Shown: piece by piece, positions 16,951-26,084 of the stretch
Position numbering within the stretch: the first letter of the stretch is position 1
How the letters are laid out: every line of letters starts with the position of its first letter
NCBI RefSeq assembly: GCF_001439635.1
Contig: NZ_LMBZ01000018.1
Location: 52,384-116,383, forward strand
Source of the DNA: Solibacillus cecembensis
GTDB taxonomy: Bacteria; Bacillota; Bacilli; Bacillales_A; Planococcaceae
Reading direction: 5' to 3'
Length of the DNA: 64,000 bases
The notes under the pieces: model-generated
Databases searched by the model: none
Told to the model about the DNA's origin: nothing
Seen by the model: only the letters and a program-made list of their open reading frames with translations
Made by a program: the position numbers and the translations under genes

Positions 16951-17121
16951 TTAGCGAGTTGCAAATTCAACGATCATCGCAATAACGAATAATACGATGA
17001 AGAAACCGCCGCCGATTGCGAAACCATAACCCGCATCTGGGAAGTCGTTACCTTGCATTGCGCGGCCACGGCCCTCGAATGGGTTTTCAGATACGTAATT
17101 TGGATCTTGATGTCCTGCCAT
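16951..17121 (-). CDS. yqzM: YqzM-like small membrane protein
   Basis: The 56-residue protein has a polar N-terminus (MAGHQDPNYVSENPFEGRGR), then one C-terminal membrane helix (GFAIGGGFFIVLFVIAMIVE). GGAGGGA precedes the ATG. B. subtilis has the small gene yqzM at exactly this place between comEC and holA, so the name is given by position and form. The function is unknown. Confidence 0.7.
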   Translation of the reverse strand: MAGHQDPNYVSENPFEGRGRAMQGNDFPDAGYGFAIGGGFFIVLFVIAMIVEFATR

Positions 17122-17294
17122 AAGTAATCCCTCCTAATCACCCATAATTATAAGACAATCCCTTTTAAAAAGCTATATGAAATCCTAATAATTCCATTCT
17201 TGACATCCAACTAAATGACTTAAAGTATTCACATTCGCACTGTTCGAAAAAATGTGTATACTAGAGTTTACATAAAGTAAAGGAGGTTCCCAAA

Positions 17295-18305
17295 ATGTTT
17301 ACAAAGATTTGGCAAGGTTTTGAAAAGGGGAATTTCGCTCCTGTCTATTTACTTGTTGGAGAAGAATCTTATTTCGTTGACGAAACGATTAAACGATTAA
17401 AGGCGGCGCTCAGTAAAGAAGAGGAAACAGAAGTGATGACATTCGACTTAAACGAACAGCCGATTGATTTTGTCATAGATGAAGCTGATACGATTCCTTT
17501 TTTCACGGAACGTAAGCTGATTATTGCCAAAAATGCATCCTTTTTAAAAGCGACTGAAAAAGGGAAAGAAAAAATAGAGCATGATATAAAGCGTCTTGAA
17601 AATTGGTTAGCGAACCCAACAGACACGGCAATCACCATTTTTATTGCCCCGTATGAAAAGCTGGATGAGCGTAAGAAAGTAACGAAGCTCATGAAAGAAA
17701 AAAGTGTTTTATTGTTAGCAGAAACACCGCAAAATAACGATTTAAATGCTTGGATTCGAAGTGAAGTTGCAAAACATGGCAAGGCGATTACCGAAACGGC
17801 GATTCAAAAGTTAATCGAAATGGTCGGTCCTAATATGTTACAGCATCAAATGGAAATCGAAAAAATGTCTTTATATTTAGGTGGAGAACCTGAAATTTCG
17901 ATGGAACTTGTTGAGGATTTAGTAGCAAAAACATTAGAGCAAGATGCATTTAAAATGTTAAATGCCTACTTAAATAACAAGCAAGAGGAAGCGTTAATTA
18001 TTTATCATGATTTACTACGTCAAAAAGAAGAGCCCATTAAATTAGTTGGGCTGCTGGCAAACAATATTCGGACGATGATTCAAGTTTATTATTTGCAGAA
18101 AAAAGGCTATCATCAGCAACAAATTGCAAAACAGTTAAAAGTGCATCCGTACCGCGTCCAAATGGTATCAAGTCAGCGCAATCGTCCTACAGATCAACGG
18201 TTGTTACAAGCGTTATACACACTAGCAAACGTTGATTTACAATTAAAGACAACAGGTGGGAATCGCGAGCGTCACTTAGAATTATTTTTAATGAAACAGC
18301 TTTAA
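17295..18305 (+). CDS. holA: DNA polymerase III subunit delta
   Basis: The delta subunit opens the beta clamp within the clamp loader. The 336-residue protein begins with the family pattern APVYLLVGEESYFVDETIKRL. It has the degenerate AAA+ fold and helical collar expected, including PIKLVGLLANNIRTMIQVYYL near the C-terminus. AAAGGAGG is 8 nt from the ATG. It lies between comEC and rpsT as in B. subtilis. Confidence 0.95.
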   Translation: MFTKIWQGFEKGNFAPVYLLVGEESYFVDETIKRLKAALSKEEETEVMTFDLNEQPIDFVIDEADTIPFFTERKLIIAKNASFLKATEKGKEKIEHDIKRLENWLANPTDTAITIFIAPYEKLDERKKVTKLMKEKSVLLLAETPQNNDLNAWIRSEVAKHGKAITETAIQKLIEMVGPNMLQHQMEIEKMSLYLGGEPEISMELVEDLVAKTLEQDAFKMLNAYLNNKQEEALIIYHDLLRQKEEPIKLVGLLANNIRTMIQVYYLQKKGYHQQQIAKQLKVHPYRVQMVSSQRNRPTDQRLLQALYTLANVDLQLKTTGGNRERHLELFLMKQL

Positions 18306-18316
18306 AAAGAAAGAAG

Positions 18317-18360
18317 CATGGAAATCCTTTTAAATACAAAAAGGGTTTTCATGTTTTTTT
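18317..18360 (+). terminator. holA terminator
   Basis: CATGGAAATCCTTTT pairs with AAAAGGGTTTTCATG and is followed by seven T residues. Confidence 0.75.
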
Positions 18361-18417
18361 GTGTTGTGAAAATATCGAATGGCACGAAGATTGTCGAATA
18401 ACGCCTATTTGAAAAAC

Positions 18418-18456
18418 GAAAAAAGCCAACTGTCCAATAAAGAACAGTTGACTTTA
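18418..18456 (-). terminator. rpsT terminator
   Basis: On the minus strand AGTCAACTGTTC and GGACAGTTGGCT form the stem, with TTTTTT following. The feature lies just past the rpsT stop. Confidence 0.75.
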
Positions 18457-18467
18457 GCTAATTAAAA

Positions 18468-18716
18468 TTAAGCTTTTTTCGCTAAACGTGACTTCTTACG
18501 AGAAGCCGCGTTTTTGTGAATAAGACCTTTAGAAGCAGCTTTATCTAATGCTTTAGAAGCAGCTAAAACTAATTCTTGTGCGTTATCAGCACCAGTAGCG
18601 ATTGCTACCTCAGCTTTTTTCACTGTAGAACGCATTACTGATTTAGCGTGCGTGTTTGCAAGGTTTGCTTTTTCGTTAACTAGTACACGTTTAATAGCAG
18701 ACTTAATGTTTGGCAT
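18468..18716 (-). CDS. rpsT: 30S ribosomal protein S20
   Basis: The 82-residue basic protein starts MPNIKSAIKRVLVNEKAN and ends in the Ala/Lys-rich helix KNAASRKKSRLAKKA, as S20 does; it binds 16S rRNA early in 30S assembly. The ATG at 18716 is chosen because AGGAGG lies 8 nt before it; a GTG at 18725 overlaps that site. It is monocistronic and faces away from gpr. Confidence 0.96.
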   Translation of the reverse strand: MPNIKSAIKRVLVNEKANLANTHAKSVMRSTVKKAEVAIATGADNAQELVLAASKALDKAASKGLIHKNAASRKKSRLAKKA

Positions 18717-18880
18717 ATCTTTCACCTCCTAAATTGTAGGTATAAGATTGAGTATCTTCTCACGTTTTATGTGTCAATACAACAAAAATCATTCTACCAA
18801 AGGATTGAAGGAATTGCAATACATAAACGCAAAGAATATTTACTTGACAGTTTGAACACACTTCAATTGGAGGTGCTTTA

Positions 18881-19915
18881 ATGAAAAATATCGAATGGAA
18901 TCGCACGGATTTAATTGATGAGTCAGAAGAAGTCGTTTTACATCAAACCGCACAACAAAAAGAAACGCTTGAGCACAGTCGCGGGATTGAAATTGAAGAG
19001 TGGCAAGAAAAGCGTGTGAAAATCACGAAAGTTAATGTCAATGCGCTGGGAGAGGAGCAGATTGGGAAAAAGAAAGGAACGTATATCACACTTTCAATCC
19101 CAACATTATCAACAGAAGATAAAGATGGTTTCGCACAAATGAAGGAAACATTACTTCAATCATTAGGTGAGTTGCATAAAAAACTAAAGCTTACTGCGGA
19201 ATCAAAAATTTTAGTCATCGGGCTTGGCAATAAGACAATTACACCAGATGCGATTGGTCCGTACACGATTGATTCCATGCATGAAAAACAATCGGAATTG
19301 CAAAACCCATCGTTTATTCTATATGCACCTGGTGTCACGGGGCAAACGGGATTTGAAACAAGCGATTATGTCAAAGCTTTGACCGAACAAATTAAGCCAG
19401 CATTAGTCATTGTCATTGATGCTTTAGCCACGAGTGGAAGTGCAAGGCTGTGCAGAACGATTCAGCTGACGAATACGGGAATTCACCCAGGTGCAGGGGT
19501 CGGCAATCAACGCAAAGAAATTTCAGAGGAAGAGTTGGGTGTTCCTGTAACGGCGATAGGAATTCCAACGGTTGTGGAAGCACCGATATTAATCGCAGAC
19601 GCAATTGATGTCGTATTTCGTTCAATTGCTGCGAAAATCTCTGAAAAAGGAAAACCATCTAGTAAATTATCTGTAACCAATTGGACACCATCGAATGAAG
19701 AAATAGATTTAAAAGTGATTGAACCTATTTTTGGAGAATGGGCAACGTGGACAACGGAAGATCGTCGTCAGCTTTTCGAAGAGGTGTTTATGACACATCC
19801 TGAACGGTTAGTTGTTACACCAAAAGAAGTCGATTTTTGGTTAATTCAATACGCCTATTTATTAAGTGAAAGTTTGTTTGAATGGGTTTCAAAGATGCCT
19901 AGCGGACAAAACTAG
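18881..19915 (+). CDS. gpr: Germination protease GPR
   Basis: GPR degrades small acid-soluble spore proteins at germination. The 344-residue protein contains the A25 family blocks VIGLGNKTITPDAIGP and IVIDALATSGSARLCRTIQL, which carry the two family aspartates. They are followed by NTGIHPGAGVGNQRKEI and AIGIPTVVEAP. The N-terminal segment up to about residue 15 (RTDLIDESEE) corresponds to the propeptide region removed during sporulation. ATTGGAGGTG precedes the ATG. It is adjacent to spoIIP, as in B. subtilis. Confidence 0.95.
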   Translation: MKNIEWNRTDLIDESEEVVLHQTAQQKETLEHSRGIEIEEWQEKRVKITKVNVNALGEEQIGKKKGTYITLSIPTLSTEDKDGFAQMKETLLQSLGELHKKLKLTAESKILVIGLGNKTITPDAIGPYTIDSMHEKQSELQNPSFILYAPGVTGQTGFETSDYVKALTEQIKPALVIVIDALATSGSARLCRTIQLTNTGIHPGAGVGNQRKEISEEELGVPVTAIGIPTVVEAPILIADAIDVVFRSIAAKISEKGKPSSKLSVTNWTPSNEEIDLKVIEPIFGEWATWTTEDRRQLFEEVFMTHPERLVVTPKEVDFWLIQYAYLLSESLFEWVSKMPSGQN

Positions 19916-20012
19916 CTTGTATTATTTTCAATTCTTAGCCACTAAAAAATACTAGAGAAATGTTCTAATTTTCACCCTATCTCCATATCGTAGTGGAGAA
20001 AGGGTGTTGTAC

Positions 20013-20909
20013 ATGGAAAAAATGAAACGCTTAAGCTTTTTATTATTATTTTTATTTGTGCTGCCAATTGCTATCGGTCAGCTACCTTTTCCAAATAACA
20101 AAGTTGCAACAGCACCAGAAGAACAGAAATACATGGTTTATGCAGCGACACCAAACATTTCGGAATCGGAAGAGGAACTTGTTAATGAAGACCCAGAGCC
20201 AGACCAAAGTCCAGACCCAAACCAAAGTCCAGATCCAAACCCGATACAACAGCTTCAACCTAGCACGCCATTCAATGTACTTATGTTGTATACGCACTCT
20301 CATGAGTCCTATAAGCAGGTTGTTGCAGAAACAAAGGGTTTAAAGCCAACGTACAATGACTACGACGACCAAACGAATATTTTTGGGATGCAAGAAATGA
20401 TGAAACAATACTTACAATTAAATGGCATTACACCGAGTGTACTTGATTTTGACGTTATGGCTGAAATGGTTAATAATGGAAAAAAGTTTCATCAGGCGTA
20501 TAAATTTGTGCGACCCGTTTTAGCTGAACAATTGACGAAACAAAAATACGATTTAGTATTGGATTTGCATCGCGATTCGGTGCCTGCCAAAGCGACAACT
20601 TTAGTGCTAGATGGGGAACGTTATGCAAAAGTTGCGTTTGTTATTGGTGCAGAGCATTCAGGTTATAAATCGAATTTAGCATATGCGACAGCGCTTAGTG
20701 AGCAACTAAATCAAATGGTACCTGGCATATCCCGCGGTATAATAAAGAAACAAGGGGATGATGTTAATGGGATATATAATCAAGATTTATCCCCGATGAT
20801 GCTGTTAATTGAATTCGGTGGAATTGACAATAATGAACAGGAATTAGAGCGAACGATGGCGGTACTTGCGCAGGCCATTGCGAAAGCTTTTGTTGAAACG
20901 TCGATTTAA
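20013..20909 (+). CDS. spoIIP: Stage II sporulation protein P
   Basis: SpoIIP is the amidase/endopeptidase of the DMP complex that thins septal peptidoglycan during engulfment. The 298-residue protein has an N-terminal signal anchor, a low-complexity linker with repeated SPDPNQ units (about residues 60-80) and an Amidase_3-type domain with YTHSHESY and LDLHRDSVP as metal-binding motifs. The C-terminus has LLIEFGGIDNN. The ATG at 20013 follows GAGAAAGGG; earlier GTG/TTG codons overlap that site. Confidence 0.94.
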   Translation: MEKMKRLSFLLLFLFVLPIAIGQLPFPNNKVATAPEEQKYMVYAATPNISESEEELVNEDPEPDQSPDPNQSPDPNPIQQLQPSTPFNVLMLYTHSHESYKQVVAETKGLKPTYNDYDDQTNIFGMQEMMKQYLQLNGITPSVLDFDVMAEMVNNGKKFHQAYKFVRPVLAEQLTKQKYDLVLDLHRDSVPAKATTLVLDGERYAKVAFVIGAEHSGYKSNLAYATALSEQLNQMVPGISRGIIKKQGDDVNGIYNQDLSPMMLLIEFGGIDNNEQELERTMAVLAQAIAKAFVETSI

Positions 20910-20983
20910 GTAATTTTAGGCATATAAAAGCATGTTGGTCGGTTACTTCAGAAAATTTGATTTCATCGGATTGTTGTTGACTG

Positions 20984-21072
20984 TTGTAGTTTCAGGTCAG
21001 TTCATAGTATAATTTAAATGACAAATTGCCTCTAGCGTTCAATTGTACAAATGTGCATGAAAGCTAGAGGCT
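20984..21072 (+). promoter_or_regulatory. Candidate lepA promoter and leader hairpin
   Basis: TTGTAG (20984-20989), an 18-nt spacer and a perfect TATAAT (21008-21013) precede a 9-bp hairpin, GCCTCTAGC / GCTAGAGGC (about 21028-21072), in the lepA leader. No T-run follows the hairpin, so it is not an obvious terminator. Confidence 0.45.
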
Positions 21073-21179
21073 GTAATTTAGTGGAAAAGGTAAGTAGTTA
21101 TTCATCTACATACGTAATGACACCATCTCGAACGTAAATGGAGATTAGGTGTTTTTTCTAATTAGGAGAGGACAAATAC

Positions 21180-23009
21180 ATGAACCGAGAAGCACGTTTA
21201 AAACGCCAAGAGAATATTCGAAATTTCTCGATTATCGCACATATTGACCACGGGAAGTCTACATTAGCAGACCGTCTTTTAGAGGCAACAAAAACCGTAA
21301 CGCAACGTGAAATGAAGACACAATTACTAGACTCAATGGATCTAGAGCGTGAACGCGGAATTACGATTAAATTAAATGCCGTACAGTTGAAATATAATGC
21401 AAAAGATGGAGAAGTATATACATTCCACTTAATCGATACACCAGGACACGTCGATTTCACGTATGAAGTATCACGTTCATTAGCTGCATGTGAAGGGGCT
21501 ATTCTTGTAGTAGACGCTGCGCAAGGTATCGAAGCTCAGACACTCGCAAACGTTTATTTAGCTTTAGATAATGACCTTGAAATTTTACCGGTGATTAATA
21601 AAATCGACTTACCGGCAGCAGACCCAGAGCGTGTCCGTCAAGAAGTGGAAGAAGTTATCGGACTCGATGCATCAGAAGCAGTACTGGCATCCGCGAAAGC
21701 TGGTATTGGTATTGTCGATATTTTAGAGCAAATTGTTGAAAAAGTACCAGCGCCAACAGGTGATCCCGATGCGCCATTACAAGCGCTTATTTTCGACTCT
21801 GTGTACGATGCTTACCGCGGTGTAATCATTTCAATCCGTATTGTTAACGGTACAGTAAAAGCAGGCGATAGGATTAAAATGATGGCTACTGGTGCTGAAT
21901 TTGAAGTAATTGAAGTCGGCATCCACACACCAAAAGCCGTGCCACAACAAGAGTTAACCGTTGGAGATGTAGGTTATTTAACAGCCTCTATTAAAAACGT
22001 GCAAGATACGCGTGTAGGGGATACAGTAACATATGCTGGAACTCGTGCAGCAGAAGTACCATTAGCAGGTTATCGTAGGTTAAATCCAATGGTATATTGC
22101 GGTCTTTATCCAATTGATACTGCCAAATATAATGATTTACGCGATGCATTAGAGAAGTTAGAGTTAAATGACTCGGCGCTACAATATGAGGCAGAAACAT
22201 CTCAAGCATTAGGATTTGGTTTCCGTTGTGGTTTCTTAGGATTATTACACATGGAAATTATTCAAGAGCGTATCGAACGTGAATTTAATATTGATTTAAT
22301 TACAACAGCGCCATCTGTAATTTACGAAGTGCATTTAACAGATGGAACTCCGTTAAAAGTAGATAACCCTTCTATGATGCCAGATCCACAAAAAATCGAC
22401 CGTATTGAAGAGCCGTACGTAAAGGCAACGATTATGGTGCCAAATGATTACGTAGGTGCTGTAATGGAGCTTTGCCAAATTAAACGTGGTAATTTCATCG
22501 GTATGGACTATATCGATACGACACGCGTTTCGATTCAATATGAAATGCCATTAGCTGAAATTGTCTATGATTTCTTTGATTATTTGAAATCAAATACGAA
22601 GGGCTATGCATCATTTGATTATGAATTAATCGGCTATAAACCATCGAAATTAAGTAAAATGGATATTTTATTAAACGGTGAACAAGTCGATGCATTAAGC
22701 TTTATCGTGCATAAAGACTTTGCTTACGAGCGCGGAAAAATCATCGTAGAGAAATTAAAAGAATTAATTCCTCGTCAACAATTTGAAGTGCCAGTTCAAG
22801 CAGCGATCGGTCAAAAAATCGTTGCACGTTCAACGATTAAATCCGTTGGTAAAAACGTACTTGCAAAATGTTACGGTGGTGACATTTCACGTAAGCGTAA
22901 ATTACTTGATAAGCAAAAAGCTGGTAAGAAACGTATGAAACAAGTTGGATCAGTAGAAGTTCCTCAGGAAGCATTCATGGCGGTTCTGAAGATGGATGAT
23001 TCGAAGTAA
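21180..23009 (+). CDS. lepA: Elongation factor 4 (LepA)
   Basis: LepA is a translational GTPase related to EF-G that acts in ribosome biogenesis and elongation stress. The 609-residue protein has G1 AHIDHGKST, G2 RERGITI, G3 DTPGHVDF, G4 NKID and the LepA-specific C-terminal domain ending GKKRMKQVGSVEVPQEAF. Length matches the family. GGAGAGGA precedes the ATG. It has its own promoter candidate and a strong terminator. Confidence 0.97.
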   Translation: MNREARLKRQENIRNFSIIAHIDHGKSTLADRLLEATKTVTQREMKTQLLDSMDLERERGITIKLNAVQLKYNAKDGEVYTFHLIDTPGHVDFTYEVSRSLAACEGAILVVDAAQGIEAQTLANVYLALDNDLEILPVINKIDLPAADPERVRQEVEEVIGLDASEAVLASAKAGIGIVDILEQIVEKVPAPTGDPDAPLQALIFDSVYDAYRGVIISIRIVNGTVKAGDRIKMMATGAEFEVIEVGIHTPKAVPQQELTVGDVGYLTASIKNVQDTRVGDTVTYAGTRAAEVPLAGYRRLNPMVYCGLYPIDTAKYNDLRDALEKLELNDSALQYEAETSQALGFGFRCGFLGLLHMEIIQERIEREFNIDLITTAPSVIYEVHLTDGTPLKVDNPSMMPDPQKIDRIEEPYVKATIMVPNDYVGAVMELCQIKRGNFIGMDYIDTTRVSIQYEMPLAEIVYDFFDYLKSNTKGYASFDYELIGYKPSKLSKMDILLNGEQVDALSFIVHKDFAYERGKIIVEKLKELIPRQQFEVPVQAAIGQKIVARSTIKSVGKNVLAKCYGGDISRKRKLLDKQKAGKKRMKQVGSVEVPQEAFMAVLKMDDSK

Positions 23010-23074
23010 TAGGTGTAGCAAGGGTTTGTGGATATTGGTGAGAAGACCAGTATCCCTTATTCCTACGAACGAAA

Positions 23075-23118
23075 AAACATGCCGATCAGCAGCAACTGAT
23101 CGGCATGTTTTTATTTTT
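23075..23118 (+). terminator. lepA terminator
   Basis: AAAACATGCCGATCAG pairs with CTGATCGGCATGTTTT around a 6-nt loop and leads into a T-run. Confidence 0.85.
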
Positions 23119-23147
23119 TTTAGTGTTTTATCATAATTTCTTTAAAA

Positions 23148-23366
23148 CTAGTTCCAGTCAATGTCCAGATAGTCTAATGCCTCACCATTCTCTAAATCCT
23201 TATCTGATTCTTCAAGATGAGCACGTTCAGCTATTGCGAGTTTCGTATAGTCGCTAACCCAAGCAAGAACAAGTCGTTTGACCATCTCATAGGCTAAAAC
23301 TTGTTCGGATTCAGGCAATAGGTTGAACAGATTTAATAAATCCTGCGCTTTACTCTCTCTATATAT
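23148..23366 (-). pseudogene. Antitoxin-like remnant without a standard start codon
   Basis: The minus-strand frame from about 23366 to the TAG at 23148 reads as a coherent antitoxin-like protein (LLNLFNLLPESEQ, then LAYEMVKRLVLAW, SDYTKLAIAERAHLEE and a C-terminal LDYLDIDWN). No ATG, GTG or TTG stands near its beginning. After AAGGGAG the expected start position reads ATA (23364-23366), and an in-frame TAA lies shortly upstream. It follows the RelE-like toxin directly. Either an unusual start is used or the start was lost. Confidence 0.5.
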
Positions 23367-23374
23367 AAACTCCC

Positions 23375-23673
23375 TTATTTATAAATGTTGCCACGTGAAT
23401 CTATATCACGAATATAGATTCACGTGGCGAGTCTGTGTTTTCCGAAATGATTTCATATACAATGCGATACTTCTCCATACGAAGGCGATAAACAGTAGGA
23501 TGATAGCCCCGCAAGCTTTTAATATCCCCTTGAGGTGGAATTTCGCATAAACCTTCAACAGCTTTTTTGATTCGAGCTTTTGTTGGTTTATCAGACGCAT
23601 TAATAAATTTTACGGCTGACTTAGAGAATTTAATATCCGTAGCTTTTCCTACCTCATCCTGATTTCTTTTCAC
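23375..23673 (-). pseudogene. RelE/ParE-family toxin, probably frameshifted near its 3' end
   Basis: The frame opens with a GTG at 23673 and reads like a RelE/YoeB mRNA interferase: DIKFSKSAVKFINASDKPTK, then PQGDIKSLRGYHPTVYRLRM and EKYRIVYEII. It stops at 23401 after SIFVI. The next frame carries DSRGNIYK followed by TAA (23375), the usual family C-terminus, so one nucleotide seems to be missing near 23401-23407. In addition, where an ATG before DIKF would be expected, with GAGGTAGG upstream, the codon is ACG. The lesion sits in a perfect 16-bp inverted repeat. Confidence 0.6.
23391..23427. repeat. Perfect 16-bp palindrome in the toxin 3' end
   Basis: CCACGTGAATCTATAT and ATATAGATTCACGTGG flank a 5-nt loop. 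It has no T-run and lies within coding sequence, at the apparent frameshift. Confidence 0.85.
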
Positions 23674-23995
23674 TGTTCAAATATTATAACATTCGTCTTA
23701 GGTCAACACCAAAATCTGTTCTGGTAATTCATTTACTCTTTCTGTACATGCAAGAGGATTTCCTTTTTAGTCAAACGTATCTTTTGTTTTAGGAAGATTA
23801 AGTGAATTGTAGTCCTAAATTTACAATAAACCTACAAAAATGAGTAAATATTATTAAAATTACATATAAAATCGTTATTTCTAATAAAAAAAAGATTGGA
23901 TTATCAAAAAAATAGCGTAACCGTTATTGCAGGATATAAAAAAAGGCTTCTTTTTGATTTTGATAGTCTGATAATTCTGGAAAATAAGGTATACG
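23674..23995. other. AT-rich gap upstream of the catabolic island
   Basis: This stretch is very AT-rich with homopolymeric A runs. I see no ORF with a ribosome binding site and no repeat shared with the rest of the window. It may mark the island boundary, since the decayed toxin locus ends here. Confidence 0.4.
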
Positions 23996-24017
23996 ATTTC
24001 ACTATATGAAATATAAT
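23996..24017 (+). promoter_or_regulatory. Palindromic operator and -10 upstream of the catabolic operon
   Basis: ATTTCACTATATGAAAT (23996-24012) has perfect ATTTCA/TGAAAT arms and abuts a consensus TATAAT (24012-24017). The -35 position (GTATAC) is poor, as in activator-dependent promoters. IclR-family proteins bind short palindromes of this sort, and an IclR gene lies in the operon (inference). Confidence 0.5.
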
Positions 24018-24082
24018 CCATTAACTAGAAATTTAAAATTGCTACTATGTTTATAACATAATTGATTAGGAGGTTTGATGTG

Positions 24083-24565
24083 ATGGATATAAAACTTCTC
24101 AGACAAACGTTTGGCAAATTTGCAACGGGTGTGACTGTTGTTACTTGGTTCGATGGGGATGATATGAAAGGCATTACTGTGAATTCATTTACATCGGTGT
24201 CATTAGAACCAGCACTCGTACTCGTTTCGATTGATAAGAAAGCAAACGCTTTAACTCAAATGCAAAATAAAGCGTTTACAATTAATATTTTAGCGGACGA
24301 TCAAGAAAAAATAGCGTGGCAGTTTGCAGGTCGTGAACAGCAAGGATTAGAAATTAAATGGGAAAAAGTTGGCATTGCGCCAAAACTTTCGAATACTGCG
24401 GCCTTTATTGAATGCAAGCCTTGGAAGCAAGTGGAGGCGGGCGATCATGTCCTATTTATTGGGGAAGTTGAAAACTTTGGGCGTACCGATAAACAGGCGT
24501 TAACTTTTTATGAAGGAAAAATGGGTTCAACTGAAAAAAATTGTAAGATTGAATCTTCATACTAG
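24083..24565 (+). CDS. Flavin reductase, small component of a two-component monooxygenase
   Basis: The 160-residue protein of the flavin reductase-like fold contains FGKFATGVTVVTW and NSFTSVSLEPALVLVSI, typical of HpaC-type NAD(P)H:flavin reductases. It would supply reduced flavin to the oxygenase encoded 14 nt downstream. The ATG at 24083 follows TAGGAGG at 24067-24073; an upstream ATG at 24078 meets a stop at once. It is the first gene of the island. In the anthranilate pathway known from Geobacillus thermodenitrificans, such a pair makes 3-hydroxyanthranilate. Confidence 0.88.
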   Translation: MDIKLLRQTFGKFATGVTVVTWFDGDDMKGITVNSFTSVSLEPALVLVSIDKKANALTQMQNKAFTINILADDQEKIAWQFAGREQQGLEIKWEKVGIAPKLSNTAAFIECKPWKQVEAGDHVLFIGEVENFGRTDKQALTFYEGKMGSTEKNCKIESSY

Positions 24566-24579
24566 GGGGGACTGGGAAA

Positions 24580-26058
24580 ATGGGCATTCGAACAGGTCAA
24601 CAATATATTGATGCATTGAAATTAAGAAAACCAGAAGTATGGTTAAACGGAAAAATCGTAGAAAATATTTATGATGAACCGTATTTCCATCAACCAATTC
24701 AAGAAATCGCGAAGTTATATGATTTACAATCAGATCCAAATTATCAAGATGAATTAACGCATATTTGTGAAGAAACAGGCGAGCGTGTAGCTAATTCGTT
24801 TTTATTCGCAAAATCATATGAAGATATCATGAAGCGTAGCCGTGCTTTTGAAATTGTGGCAAGACAAACATTTGGTTTGATGGGTCGTACGCCAGATTTC
24901 TTAAATACGGTCGTTACTTCACTAGCACAAAACTCGTGGTTCTTAGCGAAGTACAATCAAGATTGGGCAAAAAACATTGAAAATTATTACCGTCATTTAC
25001 GGGATAATGATCTGTTCCTTACGCATGCCATTGTTAACCCTCAAAATGACCGTAGTAAAACATCACATGAACAGGCAGATCAGTTTACGCACTTAGGTGT
25101 TGTCGAAGAAACGGCACAAGGAATTATTGTGCGCGGGGCAAAAATGCTGGCGACATTAGCAGCAGTAACCGATGAAGTCATTATTTATTCATTCCCAGGC
25201 TTTGCACCAGGAGATGAGCGCTATGCATTAGCATTTGCGGTGCCAGTTGATGTGGCAGGGTTAAAAATCATTTGTCGTGAGCCACTTCAAGACGGAACGC
25301 GTTCAACATTCGATCATCCTTTAGCATCAAGGTATGAAGAAATGGACGCGTTATTAATTTTTGAAGATGTTCTCGTACCTTGGAATAAAGTGTTCCTTTA
25401 TAACAATGTAGAAGCGGCAAATTTACTATATCCAATGACAGGAATTGCTGAGCAGCCAGCGCATCAATCAGGTGTACGTGGCTATGTAAAGCTTGCCTTT
25501 GCAGTTGAAGTAGCATGTAAAGTAGCGGATTCAATCGGTGTTGATCAGTTCCTAAATGTACAACGTGATTTAGGTGAACTTGTTCAATCGGTTGAAGTGA
25601 TTCGCGCATTATTACGTACAGCAGAGCATGAATTTACGATTACCCCACAAGGCGAGGCGCGTTTAAATCCAGAGGCACTTGAAACGATTCGTGGCATGAT
25701 GCCGGAAATGTATCCACGTGCCATTGAAGTGATGCAAACAATCGGCGCGGGTGGCTTATTAATGATGCCAACTGAAGCAGATTTTGATAATCCTGAATTA
25801 CGTCCTAGTATAGACAGTCATTATGGTGGGCGAGCTGGAATAGATGCAGAAGAACGCATTAAGATATTCAAGCTTGCATGGGATTTATGCGGAGAAGCGT
25901 TTGGTATGCGTGCACTGCAATATGAGCGTTATTACACAGGCGATCCAATTCGTAAGCGGGCCATTTATTATAACAAGTTCAAAAAACAGCATAAATTTGA
26001 ATTAGTAGAGTCTATTTTATCGAAAGAAAATTGCAAAGCAGTCAAGCAATCAACGTAA
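24580..26058 (+). CDS. HpaB-type flavin-dependent aromatic hydroxylase, probable anthranilate 3-monooxygenase
   Basis: The 492-residue protein belongs to the 4-hydroxyphenylacetate 3-monooxygenase oxygenase family: MGRTPDFLNTVVTS, ATLAAVTDEVIIYSFPG and FDHPLASRYEEMDALLIFED. It also has the helical C-terminal domain with GAGGLLMMPTEADF. These enzymes use reduced flavin and O2 to add a hydroxyl group ortho to a ring substituent. Since every downstream gene acts on 3-hydroxyanthranilate and its products, anthranilate is the best guess for substrate. Sequence alone cannot exclude another aromatic acid. AGGGGGG precedes the ATG. Confidence 0.82.
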   Translation: MGIRTGQQYIDALKLRKPEVWLNGKIVENIYDEPYFHQPIQEIAKLYDLQSDPNYQDELTHICEETGERVANSFLFAKSYEDIMKRSRAFEIVARQTFGLMGRTPDFLNTVVTSLAQNSWFLAKYNQDWAKNIENYYRHLRDNDLFLTHAIVNPQNDRSKTSHEQADQFTHLGVVEETAQGIIVRGAKMLATLAAVTDEVIIYSFPGFAPGDERYALAFAVPVDVAGLKIICREPLQDGTRSTFDHPLASRYEEMDALLIFEDVLVPWNKVFLYNNVEAANLLYPMTGIAEQPAHQSGVRGYVKLAFAVEVACKVADSIGVDQFLNVQRDLGELVQSVEVIRALLRTAEHEFTITPQGEARLNPEALETIRGMMPEMYPRAIEVMQTIGAGGLLMMPTEADFDNPELRPSIDSHYGGRAGIDAEERIKIFKLAWDLCGEAFGMRALQYERYYTGDPIRKRAIYYNKFKKQHKFELVESILSKENCKAVKQST

Positions 26059-26084
26059 AAAATCATAGGGGTGGTGAAGCGAGA

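Noticed and set aside
16794..16985. A 63-codon frame after comEC
   Set aside because: It covers the comEC terminator and antisense to the yqzM-like gene; no start signal.
20161..20244. Tandem repeat as a separate element
   Set aside because: It is in frame and codes for the SpoIIP linker.
20100..20343. Alternative frames over the spoIIP repeat region
   Set aside because: They arise from the tandem SPDPNQ codons; spoIIP explains the sequence.
26031..26084. Upstream TTG start for the IclR gene
   Set aside because: It overlaps the hydroxylase gene and lacks a ribosome binding site; TTG 26085 has AGGGGTGG at proper spacing.
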